Origin: Georgenia wutianyii
Lineage (GTDB): Bacteria; Actinomycetota; Actinomycetes; Actinomycetales; Actinomycetaceae
Reading direction: 5' to 3'
Length of the DNA stretch: 64,000 nucleotides
Assembly (NCBI RefSeq): GCF_006349365.1
Contig: NZ_CP040899.1
Location: 3,224,001 to 3,288,000, forward strand
The translations under genes were made by a program, and so were the position numbers. Positions 26,780 to 35,199 of the stretch are shown here, in pieces. Under the pieces are notes generated by a model, which searched no databases, was not told the DNA's origin, and was given only the letters and a program-made list of their open reading frames with translations. Within the stretch, counting starts at the first letter, position 1, and each line of letters opens with the position of its first letter.

Positions 26780-28066
26780 TCAGTCGAGCAGCGAGTGGCG
26801 CACGACGGTCGCCTCGCGGTCCGGCCCGACGCCGACCGAGGAGATCCGGGCACCGGACATCTCCTCGAGCGCGAGGACGTAGCGCTGGGCAGCCGGCGGC
26901 AGGTCGCCGAACTCGCGGGCGCCGCCGATGTCCTCGCTCCAGCCCTCGAGCTCCTCGTACACCGGGCGGGCGTGGTGGAAGTCGCTCTGGTTCGGGGGCA
27001 TCTCGTCCATCCGGCGGCCGTCGACCTCGTAGGCCACGCAGACCGGGATGCGCTCCAGGCCGGTGAGGACGTCGAGCTTGGTGAGGACGAAGTCGGTCAT
27101 CCCGTTGACCCGGGCCGCGTAGCGGGCGACGACGGCGTCGTACCAGCCGCACCGGCGCGGGCGTCCCGTCGTCGTGCCGTACTCCCCGCCGACGGAGCGC
27201 AGCCGCTCGCCGGACTCGTCGTGCAGCTCGGTCGGGAACGGCCCTTCGCCCACGCGGGTGGTGTAGGCCTTGACGACACCGACGACCCGGTCGATGCGGG
27301 TCGGGCCCACGCCGCTGCCCGTGCACGCGCCACCCGCCGTCGCCGAGGAGGAGGTGACGAACGGGTAGGTGCCGTGGTCGACGTCGAGCATGGCCGCCTG
27401 GCCCGCCTCGAAGACGACCGTGCGGCCCTCGTCGAGGGCGCGGTTGAGCACGAGGGAGGTGTCGGCGACCATCGGGCGCAGCCGCTCGGCGAACCCGAGC
27501 AGCTCCTCGGTGATCTCGTCGACCTCGACGGACCGGCGGTTGTAGACCTTGACCAGGAGCTGGTTCTTCTGGACGAGGGCGCCCTCGACCTTCTGCCGCA
27601 GGATGCCCTCGTCGAACAGGTCCTGGATGCGGATGCCGACACGCGCCATCTTGTCGGCGTACGTCGGGCCGATGCCCCGGCCGGTCGTGCCGATCTGGCG
27701 CTTGCCGAGGAAGCGCTCGGTGACCTTGTCGAGGGTGCGGTTGTAGGACGGGATGACGTGGGCGGAGGAGGAGACGAGCAGGCGGGAGACGTCCACGCCC
27801 CGTGCGGAGAGCCCGTCGAGCTCGGCGAAGAGCACCTCGAGGTCCACGACGACACCGTTGCCGATGACGGGGGTGCAGCCCGGGGTGAGGATGCCGGAGG
27901 GCAGCAGGTGCAGGGCGTACTTCTCGTCCCCGACGACGACGGTGTGCCCCGCGTTGTTGCCGCCGTTGAACTTGACGACGTAGTCGACCTCGGAGCTCAG
28001 CTGGTCGGTGGCCTTCCCCTTGCCCTCGTCGCCCCACTGGGCTCCGACGACGACGACGGCTGGCAT
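26780..28066 (-). CDS. purA: Adenylosuccinate synthetase
   Basis: 428 aa, ATG with GAGAGGA upstream. It commits IMP to AMP using GTP and aspartate. [20 protein letters not shown] is the GTP-binding P-loop variant; [20 protein letters not shown] holds the catalytic His, [37 protein letters not shown] and TGRPRRCGW follow. The end, [15 protein letters not shown], is normal. It is transcribed singly, with TAGCCT (28112-28117, minus) as a probable -10 box, and ends at a shared hairpin. Confidence 0.97.
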   Translation of the reverse strand: MPAVVVVGAQWGDEGKGKATDQLSSEVDYVVKFNGGNNAGHTVVVGDEKYALHLLPSGILTPGCTPVIGNGVVVDLEVLFAELDGLSARGVDVSRLLVSSSAHVIPSYNRTLDKVTERFLGKRQIGTTGRGIGPTYADKMARVGIRIQDLFDEGILRQKVEGALVQKNQLLVKVYNRRSVEVDEITEELLGFAERLRPMVADTSLVLNRALDEGRTVVFEAGQAAMLDVDHGTYPFVTSSSATAGGACTGSGVGPTRIDRVVGVVKAYTTRVGEGPFPTELHDESGERLRSVGGEYGTTTGRPRRCGWYDAVVARYAARVNGMTDFVLTKLDVLTGLERIPVCVAYEVDGRRMDEMPPNQSDFHHARPVYEELEGWSEDIGGAREFGDLPPAAQRYVLALEEMSGARISSVGVGPDREATVVRHSLLD

Positions 28067-28244
28067 GTTCGATCCTCTCGCTTCACGGCAGGGTCGATCG
28101 ACCCCCGGTTCAGGCTACCGAACGTCGTCCGCCTCACGGCGGTTCGGTGTGCATCGGGGTCGGCCGGGTCATACTCTTGTTGTCGACACCACAGCGGGCC
28201 GACCGTCGCGCGCCTCCACAGAGCCGACGGTCAGAGGGAGCAGC

Positions 28245-28574
28245 ATGATCGAGATCGCGGCGTCAGCGACCACGACGACCGTGACCGTCACCGGGGACCT
28301 CGACCTCGCCGAGAGGGCGCAGTTCCCCGAGGTCACCGCACGGGTGAGTGGCCTGCGACGTCAGCTCCTCGTCATCGACATGTGCGAGGTGACGTTCCTC
28401 GACTCGACCGGTGCCGCGTTCCTCATCGCGCTGGCCGACGCCGCGATCAAGCGCGGCGGCGCCGCCGTGCTGCGCGGCGCCGACGACCGTGAGCTGTTCG
28501 TCCTGGAGATCTGCGGCGCGCTCGGCAACTTCCGCATCGACGCCGACCACCGCTGCGAGCAGCGCGCCTCCTGA
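28245..28574 (+). CDS. STAS-domain protein (anti-sigma factor antagonist type)
   Basis: 109 aa, ATG with GAGGGAG upstream. A single STAS domain: TVTGDLDLAERAQFPEV, then LLVIDMCEVTFLDSTGAAFL, whose Ser-Thr after Asp is the region phosphorylated in SpoIIAA/RsbV proteins (the usual second Ser is Thr here). A C-terminal Cys-Glu-Gln tail follows. It would bind an RsbW-like kinase when dephosphorylated. The PP2C phosphatase with its own HATPase domain lies 1.5 kb downstream and is a candidate partner. It ends 27 bp before repeat array 3. Confidence 0.82.
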   Translation: MIEIAASATTTTVTVTGDLDLAERAQFPEVTARVSGLRRQLLVIDMCEVTFLDSTGAAFLIALADAAIKRGGAAVLRGADDRELFVLEICGALGNFRIDADHRCEQRAS

Positions 28575-28601
28575 CGCACCCCGCACCACCCACTCCCCCC
28601 G

Positions 28602-28727
28602 CGACAGCCGACTTCCGCGCGACAGCCGACTTCCGCGCGACAGCCGACTTCCGCGCGACAGCCGAGTTCCGCACGACAGCCGAGTTCCGCACGACAGCCG
28701 AGTTCCGCACGACAGCCGAGTTCTGCA
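28602..28727 (+). repeat. 18-bp tandem repeat array 3 (7 units, forward)
   Basis: Seven 18-bp units: three CGACAGCCGACTTCCGCG, three CGACAGCCGAGTTCCGCA, and a last one with TTCTGCA. All carry the GACAG variant. It is preceded by a C-rich stretch (about 28575-28601) and followed directly by CCGCGGACTCA (28728-28738), the same 11-mer that ends array 1. It lies 120 nt upstream of the DUF559 gene. The 273-bp gap holds nothing else I can identify apart from that spacer. Confidence 0.95.
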
Positions 28728-28847
28728 CCGCGGACTCACCGCGGCGGAACCCGAAGGTTGCTCCACGAGACCCGTGCACGACGTCGTCGCCCACAGCTCG
28801 GGCCGTCACTCGCCCCCGGCACCCGCGACCGACGCCACTGTCGCTCC

Positions 28848-29771
28848 ATGACCTCGCTCCTCGACCGCCCGTTCACCCGTCGCGACGCCGATGCAGACGG
28901 CCTGACCGGCATCGAGCTCGCCGCCCTGTGCGCGTCCGGCGAGCTCCTCCACCCCAGTAAGGGCCTGTACCTGCCCGCACACCTCGCCGACGACGTCGGG
29001 GCTCGCGCCCTGGCTGTCAGCCTCGTTCTTCCCCGGGGTGCCGCGCTAGCGCGCGAGTCGGCAGCGTGGCTCATGGGGATCGACGTCCGCCCACCCGCCC
29101 GGTGGCAGCAGCCCCCGCTCCTCGAGTGCCTTGTCCCCCTCGGCGCCGTCCGACCGGAACGTCCCGACCTCAACGCCTTCGTCAGCGACCTCCCGCTCGG
29201 CGACGTCGTCGACGTCGCCGGTGTGCCGTGCACGTCGCCCACCCGCACGGCGCTCGACCTCGCGCGCTACCGTCCGGCGTTCATCGGACTCGGCGCGGTG
29301 GACGCGTTCACGCACGCGGGCCTCACGACGGTGTCCGAGCTCGAGGCCGCGCTCCGTCCGCTACGCGGGCGTCGGTTCGTCCGGCGGGCGCGCGACGTCG
29401 TCGCGCTGTGCGAGCCGGCCACCGAGTCGATGGGCGAGTCGTGGAGCCGGTTGCGCGTCGTCGAGGCCGGCCTGCCCCGGCCACAGGTACAGATCAGACT
29501 GCGGGAGAACGGCGTGGAGATCTACCGCCTCGACATGGGGTACGACGTTGAGCAGGTGGGTATCGAGTACGACGGCGTCGAGCACCACCTCAAGACCCGC
29601 GAGCAACGCCTGCACGACGACGCACGCCGCGCGGACATCCAGGACCGGTTCGGCTGGCGGGTCGTCCCCGTCACCGCGGAGGACGTGTTCGGCCGCCGGC
29701 CCGTCCTCGAGGGGACGGTCATGGAGCTTCTCGGCATCTCGGTCGAGATACGCCGCCGTCGCTGGACGTGA
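28848..29771 (+). CDS. DUF559-domain protein with AbiEi-like N-terminus
   Basis: 307 aa. The N-terminal third (LTGIELAALCASGELLHPSK then GLYLPA, with LPRGAALARESAAWLMGID) resembles the winged-helix and adjacent domain of AbiEi-type antitoxins. The C-terminus (residues about 220-295) is a DUF559/Vsr-like restriction-endonuclease fold: GIEYDGVEHH, Arg-Glu-Gln-Arg, DDARRADIQDRFGWRVVPVT. Such fusions are common in actinobacteria, and their function is not established. No toxin partner lies beside it. It has no ribosome site; CACTGT 6 nt upstream of the ATG is a poor leaderless box. The gene sits alone between two inverted 18-bp arrays. Confidence 0.8.
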   Translation: MTSLLDRPFTRRDADADGLTGIELAALCASGELLHPSKGLYLPAHLADDVGARALAVSLVLPRGAALARESAAWLMGIDVRPPARWQQPPLLECLVPLGAVRPERPDLNAFVSDLPLGDVVDVAGVPCTSPTRTALDLARYRPAFIGLGAVDAFTHAGLTTVSELEAALRPLRGRRFVRRARDVVALCEPATESMGESWSRLRVVEAGLPRPQVQIRLRENGVEIYRLDMGYDVEQVGIEYDGVEHHLKTREQRLHDDARRADIQDRFGWRVVPVTAEDVFGRRPVLEGTVMELLGISVEIRRRRWT

Positions 29772-29795
29772 GGGCACCCGACAGTCGGTCCCCCT

Positions 29796-30011
29796 GGCAG
29801 AACCCCGCTCTCGCGCACAACTCGGCTGTCGCGCACAAGTCGGCTCTCGCGCGGAAGTCGGCTGTCGCGCACAACTCGGCTGTCGCCCGGAACCCCGCTC
29901 TCGCGCACAACTCGGCTCTCGCGCACAACTCGGCTCTCGCGCACAACTCGGCTCTCGCGCACAAGTCGGCTCTCGCGCGGAAGTCGGCTGTCGTGCGGAA
30001 GTCGGCTCTCG
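29796..30011 (-). repeat. 18-bp tandem repeat array 4 (12 units, reverse)
   Basis: Twelve 18-bp units in reverse orientation, such as CGCACAACTCGGCTCTCG and CGCGGAAGTCGGCTGTCG; the first (29796-29813) and sixth are degenerate (GAACCCCGCTCTCG). Variants seen in arrays 1 and 3 are mixed here. The array starts 24 nt after the DUF559 stop and ends 20 nt before the phosphatase stop. Its outer side borders a G-rich sequence (about 30012-30050), the reverse complement of the C-rich head of the forward arrays. Confidence 0.95.
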
Positions 30012-30031
30012 CGGATGGGTGGCGGCGGGGG

Positions 30032-32242
30032 TCAGGAGGTGGTGGGCGGTGTGTCCTTGGCGTCCTTGCCCTTGCTCCAGGGGTCCTTGGGACGGACGCG
30101 GGCCCAGACGACCTTGCCGGCCGGGGTCGGGCGCCAGCCCCACTCGGCGAGCCGGGAGATGATGTGCAGCCCGAAGCCACCGATCCGCCCGACCCGGCCC
30201 TCGCGGAGCACCGGCGGGCTGGGGTTGGCGTCCTCGACCTCGATGCGCAGCCCGTCACCGGTGTCGCGCAGGCGCAGGTCCACCCGGCCCCACCCGTGCA
30301 TGACGGCGTTGGCGACCATCTCGGAGGCCACGAGCTCGGCCGCGGCGGTGTCCTCGATCCCCCAGGCCTCGCAGGCGCGCAGCACGGCGTGGCGGGCGCG
30401 GGCGATCGTCTGCGGGTCCATCGGCATCTGCCAGCGGCGCTCCCGGGGACCGGACCACCGCAGGGCGGGCGCCGCGGGGTCCGGGACCCGCAGCACGACG
30501 AGCGCGATGTCGTCCTCGGGGGCGTCGGCGAGCTCCTGGAGGAGCTCCTCACCGATCCCCGCGGCGTCCGGCGCGTCGATCTGCTCCGCCGTCGCGACGA
30601 GGGCGGCGACGCCGTCGCGCATCGACCGGTCCCGCCGCTCGACGAGGCCGTCGGTGTAGAAGATGAGGACGTCCCCCGGCTGGGCCACCGCGTGGCCGGT
30701 GTGCCGGGGACGCCCGCCGAAGCCGACGAGCGGCCCGTTCGCGCCGTCGAGCTGGCGCGACCGCCCGCCGCTCACGTGGACGATCGGCAGGTGCCCGGCA
30801 CGCGAGTAGGCGATGTCCCAGTCCTCGCCGTCGGCCCGCGGGGACAGGCTCGCGTAGACGAACGACGCCGGCCGCGCGATCCGCATGCCCGCGACGAGCC
30901 GGTCCACCCGGTCGAGAACCTTGCCCGGCTCGACGAACTCGGCGGCATAGGCGCGCACGACCGAGCGCAGCTGGCCCATCGCGGCGGCCGCCTCGACGTC
31001 GTGCCCGACGACGTCGCCGACGACGATCCCGACCTTGCCCTCCCCCATGTCGAGCACGTCGTACCAGTCACCGCCCACCTGGGCGTGCTCCGAGCTCGGG
31101 GAGTAGTAGCTCCACACGTCCACGCCCTCGACATGGCTCTGCTCGGGGAGCATGGCACGCTGGAGGGTCTCGGCGAGCCGGTGCTCACGGTCGTAGAGCT
31201 GGAGGTTGTCCATCGCCATGCCGACGCGGCGCGCGACCAGCTCGAGGACGGTCGTGAGCTCACCGGGCGGCATCGCGCGCCGGTCGCGGCTGGGGTCGGG
31301 CGGCTGCACGGCCAGGACACCGAGGACCGCCTGGCGGCCGAGCACCGGCAGCAGCCACAGCGGGCCGTCGTCCGGCGCGTCGGGGTCCTCGGCGAGCAGG
31401 GCGAGCAGCTCGGCGGTGAGGGTGCCCTCGCGTGCCGGGCGGTCACGGTCGATGACGACCGTCTGCATCCGGGTGTCGAGGAGGAGCTCGCGCACGGGGT
31501 CGGAGCCCACGCCCTGGGCGCGGGCTCCGCGGCGCAGGTCACGACGGTGGTAGGTGATGCCGGCGAGGTCGGTGATCCGCTGCAGCCGGGTGCCGTCGGC
31601 GTAGAACCCCGCCCACGGGACGATGCGGCGCACGAGCAGCGCGCCGATCTCGACGAGCGCGGTGGCCGAGTCCGCGTCGGCGAGGATGTCGGAGACCCGG
31701 GCGACGAGGCTCAGCCCGCGGCGGGCGCGCTCCTCGGCAGCGGCCCGCTCCTCGGCCAGCACTGCCGAGGCGAGCTCCTCGGTGGCGTCACGCACCGTGA
31801 CGAGCCAGCGGGTCGAGCCCTCGGGCTCCCCGGCGCCGAGCGGGCTGAAGGACACGGTGGCGCGGAAGGCGGTGCCGTCCGCGCGCGCCACCGAGCGCAC
31901 GACGGCGACCGGCAGGCGGGCGTGCAGCGCCTCGCGCAGCGCGGTGGAGTCGCTCGCGGTGACGAGCCGGGGCGCGGTGGCCATCAGCTCCTCCTGCGAG
32001 AAGCCGGTGGCCTCGGCGAGCGCGTGGCCCACCCACACGACCCTGCAGTCCGGCGGCTCCTGCGTGAAGTCGACGTCGACGACGTACGTCGGGTCGGGAA
32101 GGGCGTCGAGCAGCTGGTCCGAACGCACCGTGAGCGTGGCCGGGGTACGCCCGGCGTGCTCGGCGTCGGCCTCCATGACGACCCCCAGACCCGGGGTCGG
32201 GACCGCCCCAGCCGCGGGCATGCCGCGAACCCGGTCGGCCAT
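30032..32242 (-). CDS. PAS-GAF-PP2C(SpoIIE)-HATPase regulatory phosphatase
   Basis: 736 aa, ATG with GGGAGAG upstream. Domains in order: PAS (about 40-160, LPDPTYVVDVDF, WLVTVRDATEE), GAF (about 185-345), SpoIIE-type PP2C phosphatase (about 370-590: VGGDWYDVLDMGEGKVGIVV, GDVVGHDVEAAAAM, FYTDGLVERRD, EDDIALVVLR supply the metal-binding Asp residues), and an RsbW-like HATPase (about 600-720, ELVASEMVANAVMHGWG N-box). It could dephosphorylate STAS antagonists and also bind or phosphorylate them. It is divergent from a STAS gene by 85 bp, its most likely substrate. The PAS and GAF domains suggest a small-molecule or redox input. Confidence 0.93.
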   Translation of the reverse strand: MADRVRGMPAAGAVPTPGLGVVMEADAEHAGRTPATLTVRSDQLLDALPDPTYVVDVDFTQEPPDCRVVWVGHALAEATGFSQEELMATAPRLVTASDSTALREALHARLPVAVVRSVARADGTAFRATVSFSPLGAGEPEGSTRWLVTVRDATEELASAVLAEERAAAEERARRGLSLVARVSDILADADSATALVEIGALLVRRIVPWAGFYADGTRLQRITDLAGITYHRRDLRRGARAQGVGSDPVRELLLDTRMQTVVIDRDRPAREGTLTAELLALLAEDPDAPDDGPLWLLPVLGRQAVLGVLAVQPPDPSRDRRAMPPGELTTVLELVARRVGMAMDNLQLYDREHRLAETLQRAMLPEQSHVEGVDVWSYYSPSSEHAQVGGDWYDVLDMGEGKVGIVVGDVVGHDVEAAAAMGQLRSVVRAYAAEFVEPGKVLDRVDRLVAGMRIARPASFVYASLSPRADGEDWDIAYSRAGHLPIVHVSGGRSRQLDGANGPLVGFGGRPRHTGHAVAQPGDVLIFYTDGLVERRDRSMRDGVAALVATAEQIDAPDAAGIGEELLQELADAPEDDIALVVLRVPDPAAPALRWSGPRERRWQMPMDPQTIARARHAVLRACEAWGIEDTAAAELVASEMVANAVMHGWGRVDLRLRDTGDGLRIEVEDANPSPPVLREGRVGRIGGFGLHIISRLAEWGWRPTPAGKVVWARVRPKDPWSKGKDAKDTPPTTS

Positions 32243-32327
32243 GGTGTCTCTCCCATCGTGCTGAGTCTCCTAGGATGCCCTTGAAGGCGTTCCGGCGCGA
32301 GCCGCCGGACGAGATGAAGGAGAACCT

Positions 32328-32708
32328 GTGGTCGACGACCGTTCCACCCCGCCCGGTGAGGGACACGACGCCGGGACCGCCTCCGTCATGGTGGCGCACG
32401 GGCGCACGCGGCTCGTGCTGTCCGGTGAGATCGACGTCGCCCTGAGCAGCGAGCTCACCGAGGCTGTCGCCGAGGCCGAGGCCTCGCGCAACCCGGTGGA
32501 GATCGACGCGCGCCACGTCACCTTCATGGACTCCTCCGGCGTCGCGCTGCTCGCCCGGCTCGCCCACCGCACGCCCGGCCCGCTCACGATGATCAAGCCG
32601 CCGGACGTCGTGCGCTTCCTGCTCGACATCACCCGTCTCGGCGACGTCGTGACGATCCTCGACGAGGATCCCGGCTTCCCCGAGTTCGACGGCGACGACG
32701 CCGCCTGA
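32328..32708 (+). CDS. STAS-domain anti-sigma factor antagonist
   Basis: 126 aa, GTG start with AAGGAG 6 nt upstream. A STAS domain: TRLVLSGEIDVALSSELTEA and VEIDARHVTFMDSSGVALLA, where the Asp-Ser-Ser-Gly supplies the phosphorylatable Ser. The acidic ends (first 15 residues, last 10) are disordered. Divergent from the PP2C phosphatase, so the pair could be coregulated and work as a partner-switching module. The sigma factor and any free RsbW-type kinase are not in the window. Confidence 0.88.
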   Translation: MVDDRSTPPGEGHDAGTASVMVAHGRTRLVLSGEIDVALSSELTEAVAEAEASRNPVEIDARHVTFMDSSGVALLARLAHRTPGPLTMIKPPDVVRFLLDITRLGDVVTILDEDPGFPEFDGDDAA

Positions 32709-32723
32709 CGCGCCACGCCGCCC

Positions 32724-32771
32724 GCACGACGAAAGGGGCCCGCCGGAGATCCGGCGGGCCCCTTCGTCGTG
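32724..32771. terminator. Long hairpin between convergent STAS gene and fba
   Basis: GCACGACGAAAGGGGCCCGC with CGGA (32724-32747) pairs with TCCGGCGGGCCCCTTCGTCG and TGC (32750-32772), with one bulged A and a 2-nt loop, giving about 22 bp. It lies 15 nt after the STAS stop and 9 nt from the fba stop. A second CGTCGTGCGTC copy follows. Confidence 0.8.
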
Positions 32772-32780
32772 CGTCGTGCG

Positions 32781-33803
32781 TCAGGACATGCGGGTGCCCG
32801 CAGAGCGCAGCTGCTGGCAGGCCTCCATGACGCGGGCGGCCATGCCGGCCTCGGCCAGCTTGCCCCAGGCGCGGGGGTCGTAGGCCTTCTTGTTGCCGAC
32901 GTCGCCGTCGATCTTCAGCACGCCGTCGTAGTTCTTGAACATGTGGTCCACGACGGGACGCGTGAAGGCGTACTGCGTGTCGGTGTCGACGTTCATCTTG
33001 ATGACGCCGTTGTCCACCGCGAGGGCGATCTCCTCGGCGGTGGAGCCGGAGCCGCCGTGGAAGACGAGGTCGAACGGCATGTCCTTGCCGATCTCCTTGC
33101 CCACGACCTGCTGGATCTCCCCGAGGATCTCGGGACGCAGCTTGACGGCGCCGGGCTTGTAGACGCCGTGGACGTTGCCGAAGGTGAGGGCGGTGAGGTA
33201 CCGGCCCTTCTCCCCGGCGCCGAGGGCGCGCACGGTGGCGAGGCCGTCCTCGGGGGTGGTGTAGAGCTTCTCGTTGATCTCGGCCTCGTGGCCGTCCTCC
33301 TCGCCGCCGACGACGCCGACCTCGATCTCGAGGATGGTGCGCGCCTTCTGGGAGAGCTCGAGGAGCTCCTCGGCGATGACGAGGTTCTCCTCCAGCGGGA
33401 CGGTGGAGCCGTCGAACATGTGCGACTGGAACATCGGGTTCTTGCCGGCGGCGACCTCCTCGGCCTCCATGGCGAGCAGCGGCTTCACCCAGGAGTCGAG
33501 GTTCTCCTTGACGCAGTGGTCGGTGTGGAGAGCGATCGTCACGTTGTAGTTCTTCGCGACCTCGTAGGCGTAGGCAGCCAGCGCGCGGGTACCGGTGACG
33601 CGGTCCTTGATGGTCGAGCCGGAGGCGTACTCACCGCCACCGACGGAGACCTGGATGATGCCGTCGCTCTCCGCCTCGGCGAAGCCGCGGATCGCGGCGG
33701 TCACCGTCTGCGAGGAGGTGACGTTGATGGCCGGGTAGGCGAACTTGCCAGCCTTCGCCCGGTCGAGCATCTCGTTGTAGGACTCGGGGGTTGCGATGGG
33801 CAC
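32781..33803 (-). CDS. fba: Class II fructose-bisphosphate aldolase
   Basis: 340 aa, GTG start with AGGAGG upstream. Zinc-dependent glycolytic aldolase. TIALHTDHCVKENLDSW holds catalytic Asp and zinc His, ILEIEVGVVGGEEDGHEAEI the Glu and active-site loop, LTFGNVHGVYKPG a zinc His, and PFDLVFHGGSGSTAEEI then IKMNVDTDTQYAFTRPV bind phosphate and substrate. Length is normal for the class IIA enzyme of actinobacteria. Its gene is unlinked to other glycolysis genes here. Confidence 0.97.
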   Translation of the reverse strand: MPIATPESYNEMLDRAKAGKFAYPAINVTSSQTVTAAIRGFAEAESDGIIQVSVGGGEYASGSTIKDRVTGTRALAAYAYEVAKNYNVTIALHTDHCVKENLDSWVKPLLAMEAEEVAAGKNPMFQSHMFDGSTVPLEENLVIAEELLELSQKARTILEIEVGVVGGEEDGHEAEINEKLYTTPEDGLATVRALGAGEKGRYLTALTFGNVHGVYKPGAVKLRPEILGEIQQVVGKEIGKDMPFDLVFHGGSGSTAEEIALAVDNGVIKMNVDTDTQYAFTRPVVDHMFKNYDGVLKIDGDVGNKKAYDPRAWGKLAEAGMAARVMEACQQLRSAGTRMS

Positions 33804-33836
33804 TGAAGGCCTCCTGAGAATCGACGCAGTGAACCC

Positions 33837-34517
33837 TTAGATTGTGTCACGTCCGTTCTCGCGAGGGGCGGGACGTCCGGTCTCAGGGACATGCTGCAGC
33901 GCCCACGCGTACATCGCCACCGCCGCGGCCGCGCCGACGTTCATCGAGCGGGTCGACCCGTACTGGGTGATGTGGAGGATCTCCTGGCACGCGGCACGGG
34001 CCGCGGGCGACAGGCCACCGGACTCCTCGCCGAACAGGAGGACCGCCCGCTCGGGCAGCGGACGGTGCTCGAGGGGCCGCGAGCCGGGCACGTTGTCGAT
34101 GCCGATGAGCGGCAGGTCCTCGCTGCGCGCCCACGCGAGGAGGTCGGCGACGTCGGGGTGGTGGTACAGGTGCTGGTAGCGGTCGGTGACCATCGCCCCG
34201 CGCCGGTTCCACCGGCGCCGTCCGACGATGTGGACCGCGGCGACCCCGAAGGCGTTCGCGGTGCGGACGACCGAGCCGATGTTGAAGTCGTGGCCGAGGT
34301 TCTCGATGGCGACGTGGAGGGGGTGGCGCCGGGTGTCGAGGTCGGCGACGATCGCCTCGAGGCGCCAGTAGCGGTAGCGGTCGACGACGTTGCGCCGGTC
34401 TCCGGCCGCGAGCAGCTCGGGGTCCAGGCGCGGGTCGTCGGGCCAGGCGTCCGGGCCGCCGGGCCAGGGCCCGACCCCGACGTCGGTGGTCTCGCCGCTG
34501 GGGGTGCCGTCGCTCAC
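33837..34517 (-). CDS. SpoU/TrmH-family RNA methyltransferase
   Basis: 226 aa from GTG 34517. The SPOUT knot domain reads LHVAIENLGHDFNIGSVVRT then ANAFGVAAVHIVGRRRWNRR (motif 1 Asn and Arg), VLLFGEESGGLSPAA (motif 2) and ILHITQYGSTRSMNVGAAAA (motif 3). It transfers a methyl group to the 2'-O of a ribose in tRNA or rRNA; the target cannot be told from sequence. The GTG overlaps the lemA stop (GTGA), so the two are coupled. The first 40 residues are a disordered extension. Confidence 0.9.
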   Translation of the reverse strand: MSDGTPSGETTDVGVGPWPGGPDAWPDDPRLDPELLAAGDRRNVVDRYRYWRLEAIVADLDTRRHPLHVAIENLGHDFNIGSVVRTANAFGVAAVHIVGRRRWNRRGAMVTDRYQHLYHHPDVADLLAWARSEDLPLIGIDNVPGSRPLEHRPLPERAVLLFGEESGGLSPAARAACQEILHITQYGSTRSMNVGAAAAVAMYAWALQHVPETGRPAPRENGRDTI

Positions 34518-35152
34518 GCGTCGCGGCGGGGCTCGCGCTGCTCGTCGAGGAGCGACGCACTCTCCTCGGAGCTGGGGGCCGAGGGCGGCTCGCCCTGGAA
34601 GTGCACGGAGGGCACGGCGCGCACGGCGGGGTCGTTGGCCTCGAAGTACTCCGCGCGCCGGAAGGAGAAGACGCGGGCGACGAGCGCGGAGGGGAAGGTG
34701 TCGATCCTCCGGTCGAGCTCGCGGACGTTGGCGTTGTAGAACCGCCGGCCGGCGCCGATCCGGTCCTCGATCGTGGTGAGCTCGACCTCGAGGTCGGTGA
34801 AGCGCTCCGAGGCGCGCAGCTCGGGGTGGCTCTGCGCGACGGTGAAAAGGCGGCTCAGCGCGCCGCTGAGGGCGCTCTCCATCTCGGCCTGCTGCGCCGG
34901 GCCCCTCCCGCCACCCGCCGCGGCGTCCCGCGCGCGGGTCACCTCGGCGAAGACGTCGTCGTGCCCGGTGTCCTGCCCCTCGACGGCGGCGACGAGGGTG
35001 GGGACGAGCGCGTGGCGCCGGTGGAGCTCGACGTCGATCTGCCGCCACGCCTCCTGGACGAGGTTCCGCAGCCGGACGAGGTCGTTGTACGTCGAGACCG
35101 CCCAGATGAGGGCGGCGACGAGGACGGCCAGGACGACGAGCGCGACGAGCAT
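34514..35152 (-). CDS. lemA: LemA family protein
   Basis: 212 aa from ATG 35152 (GGTGGAG just upstream; GTG 35158 would be two codons longer). One N-terminal membrane helix (residues about 1-18) is followed by a coiled-coil helical domain with STYNDLVRLRNLVQEAWRQI, DVELHRRHALVPTLVAAVEG and RFYNANVRELDRRIDTFPSA, all LemA hallmarks; RVFSFRRAEYFEA is the usual end. The C-terminal 40 residues are acidic and disordered. The LemA family has no agreed function. Coupled to the downstream methyltransferase; pyrE lies 47 bp upstream. Confidence 0.92.
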   Translation of the reverse strand: MLVALVVLAVLVAALIWAVSTYNDLVRLRNLVQEAWRQIDVELHRRHALVPTLVAAVEGQDTGHDDVFAEVTRARDAAAGGGRGPAQQAEMESALSGALSRLFTVAQSHPELRASERFTDLEVELTTIEDRIGAGRRFYNANVRELDRRIDTFPSALVARVFSFRRAEYFEANDPAVRAVPSVHFQGEPPSAPSSEESASLLDEQREPRRDA

Positions 35153-35199
35153 CTCCACCGTCCAAGCCTGGCACACCGGGCTGGGCGTGGCCGCCGGAC

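Noticed and set aside
28848..29771. Reading the DUF559 gene as a type IV TA antitoxin only
   Set aside because: The AbiEi-like part is short and no AbiEii-type nucleotidyltransferase gene is adjacent; the nuclease-like C-terminus dominates.
29361..30143. Minus-strand ORF with repeated Ala-Arg-Glu-Pro-Ser segments
   Set aside because: Again array 4 read through as protein plus antisense of the DUF559 gene; spurious.
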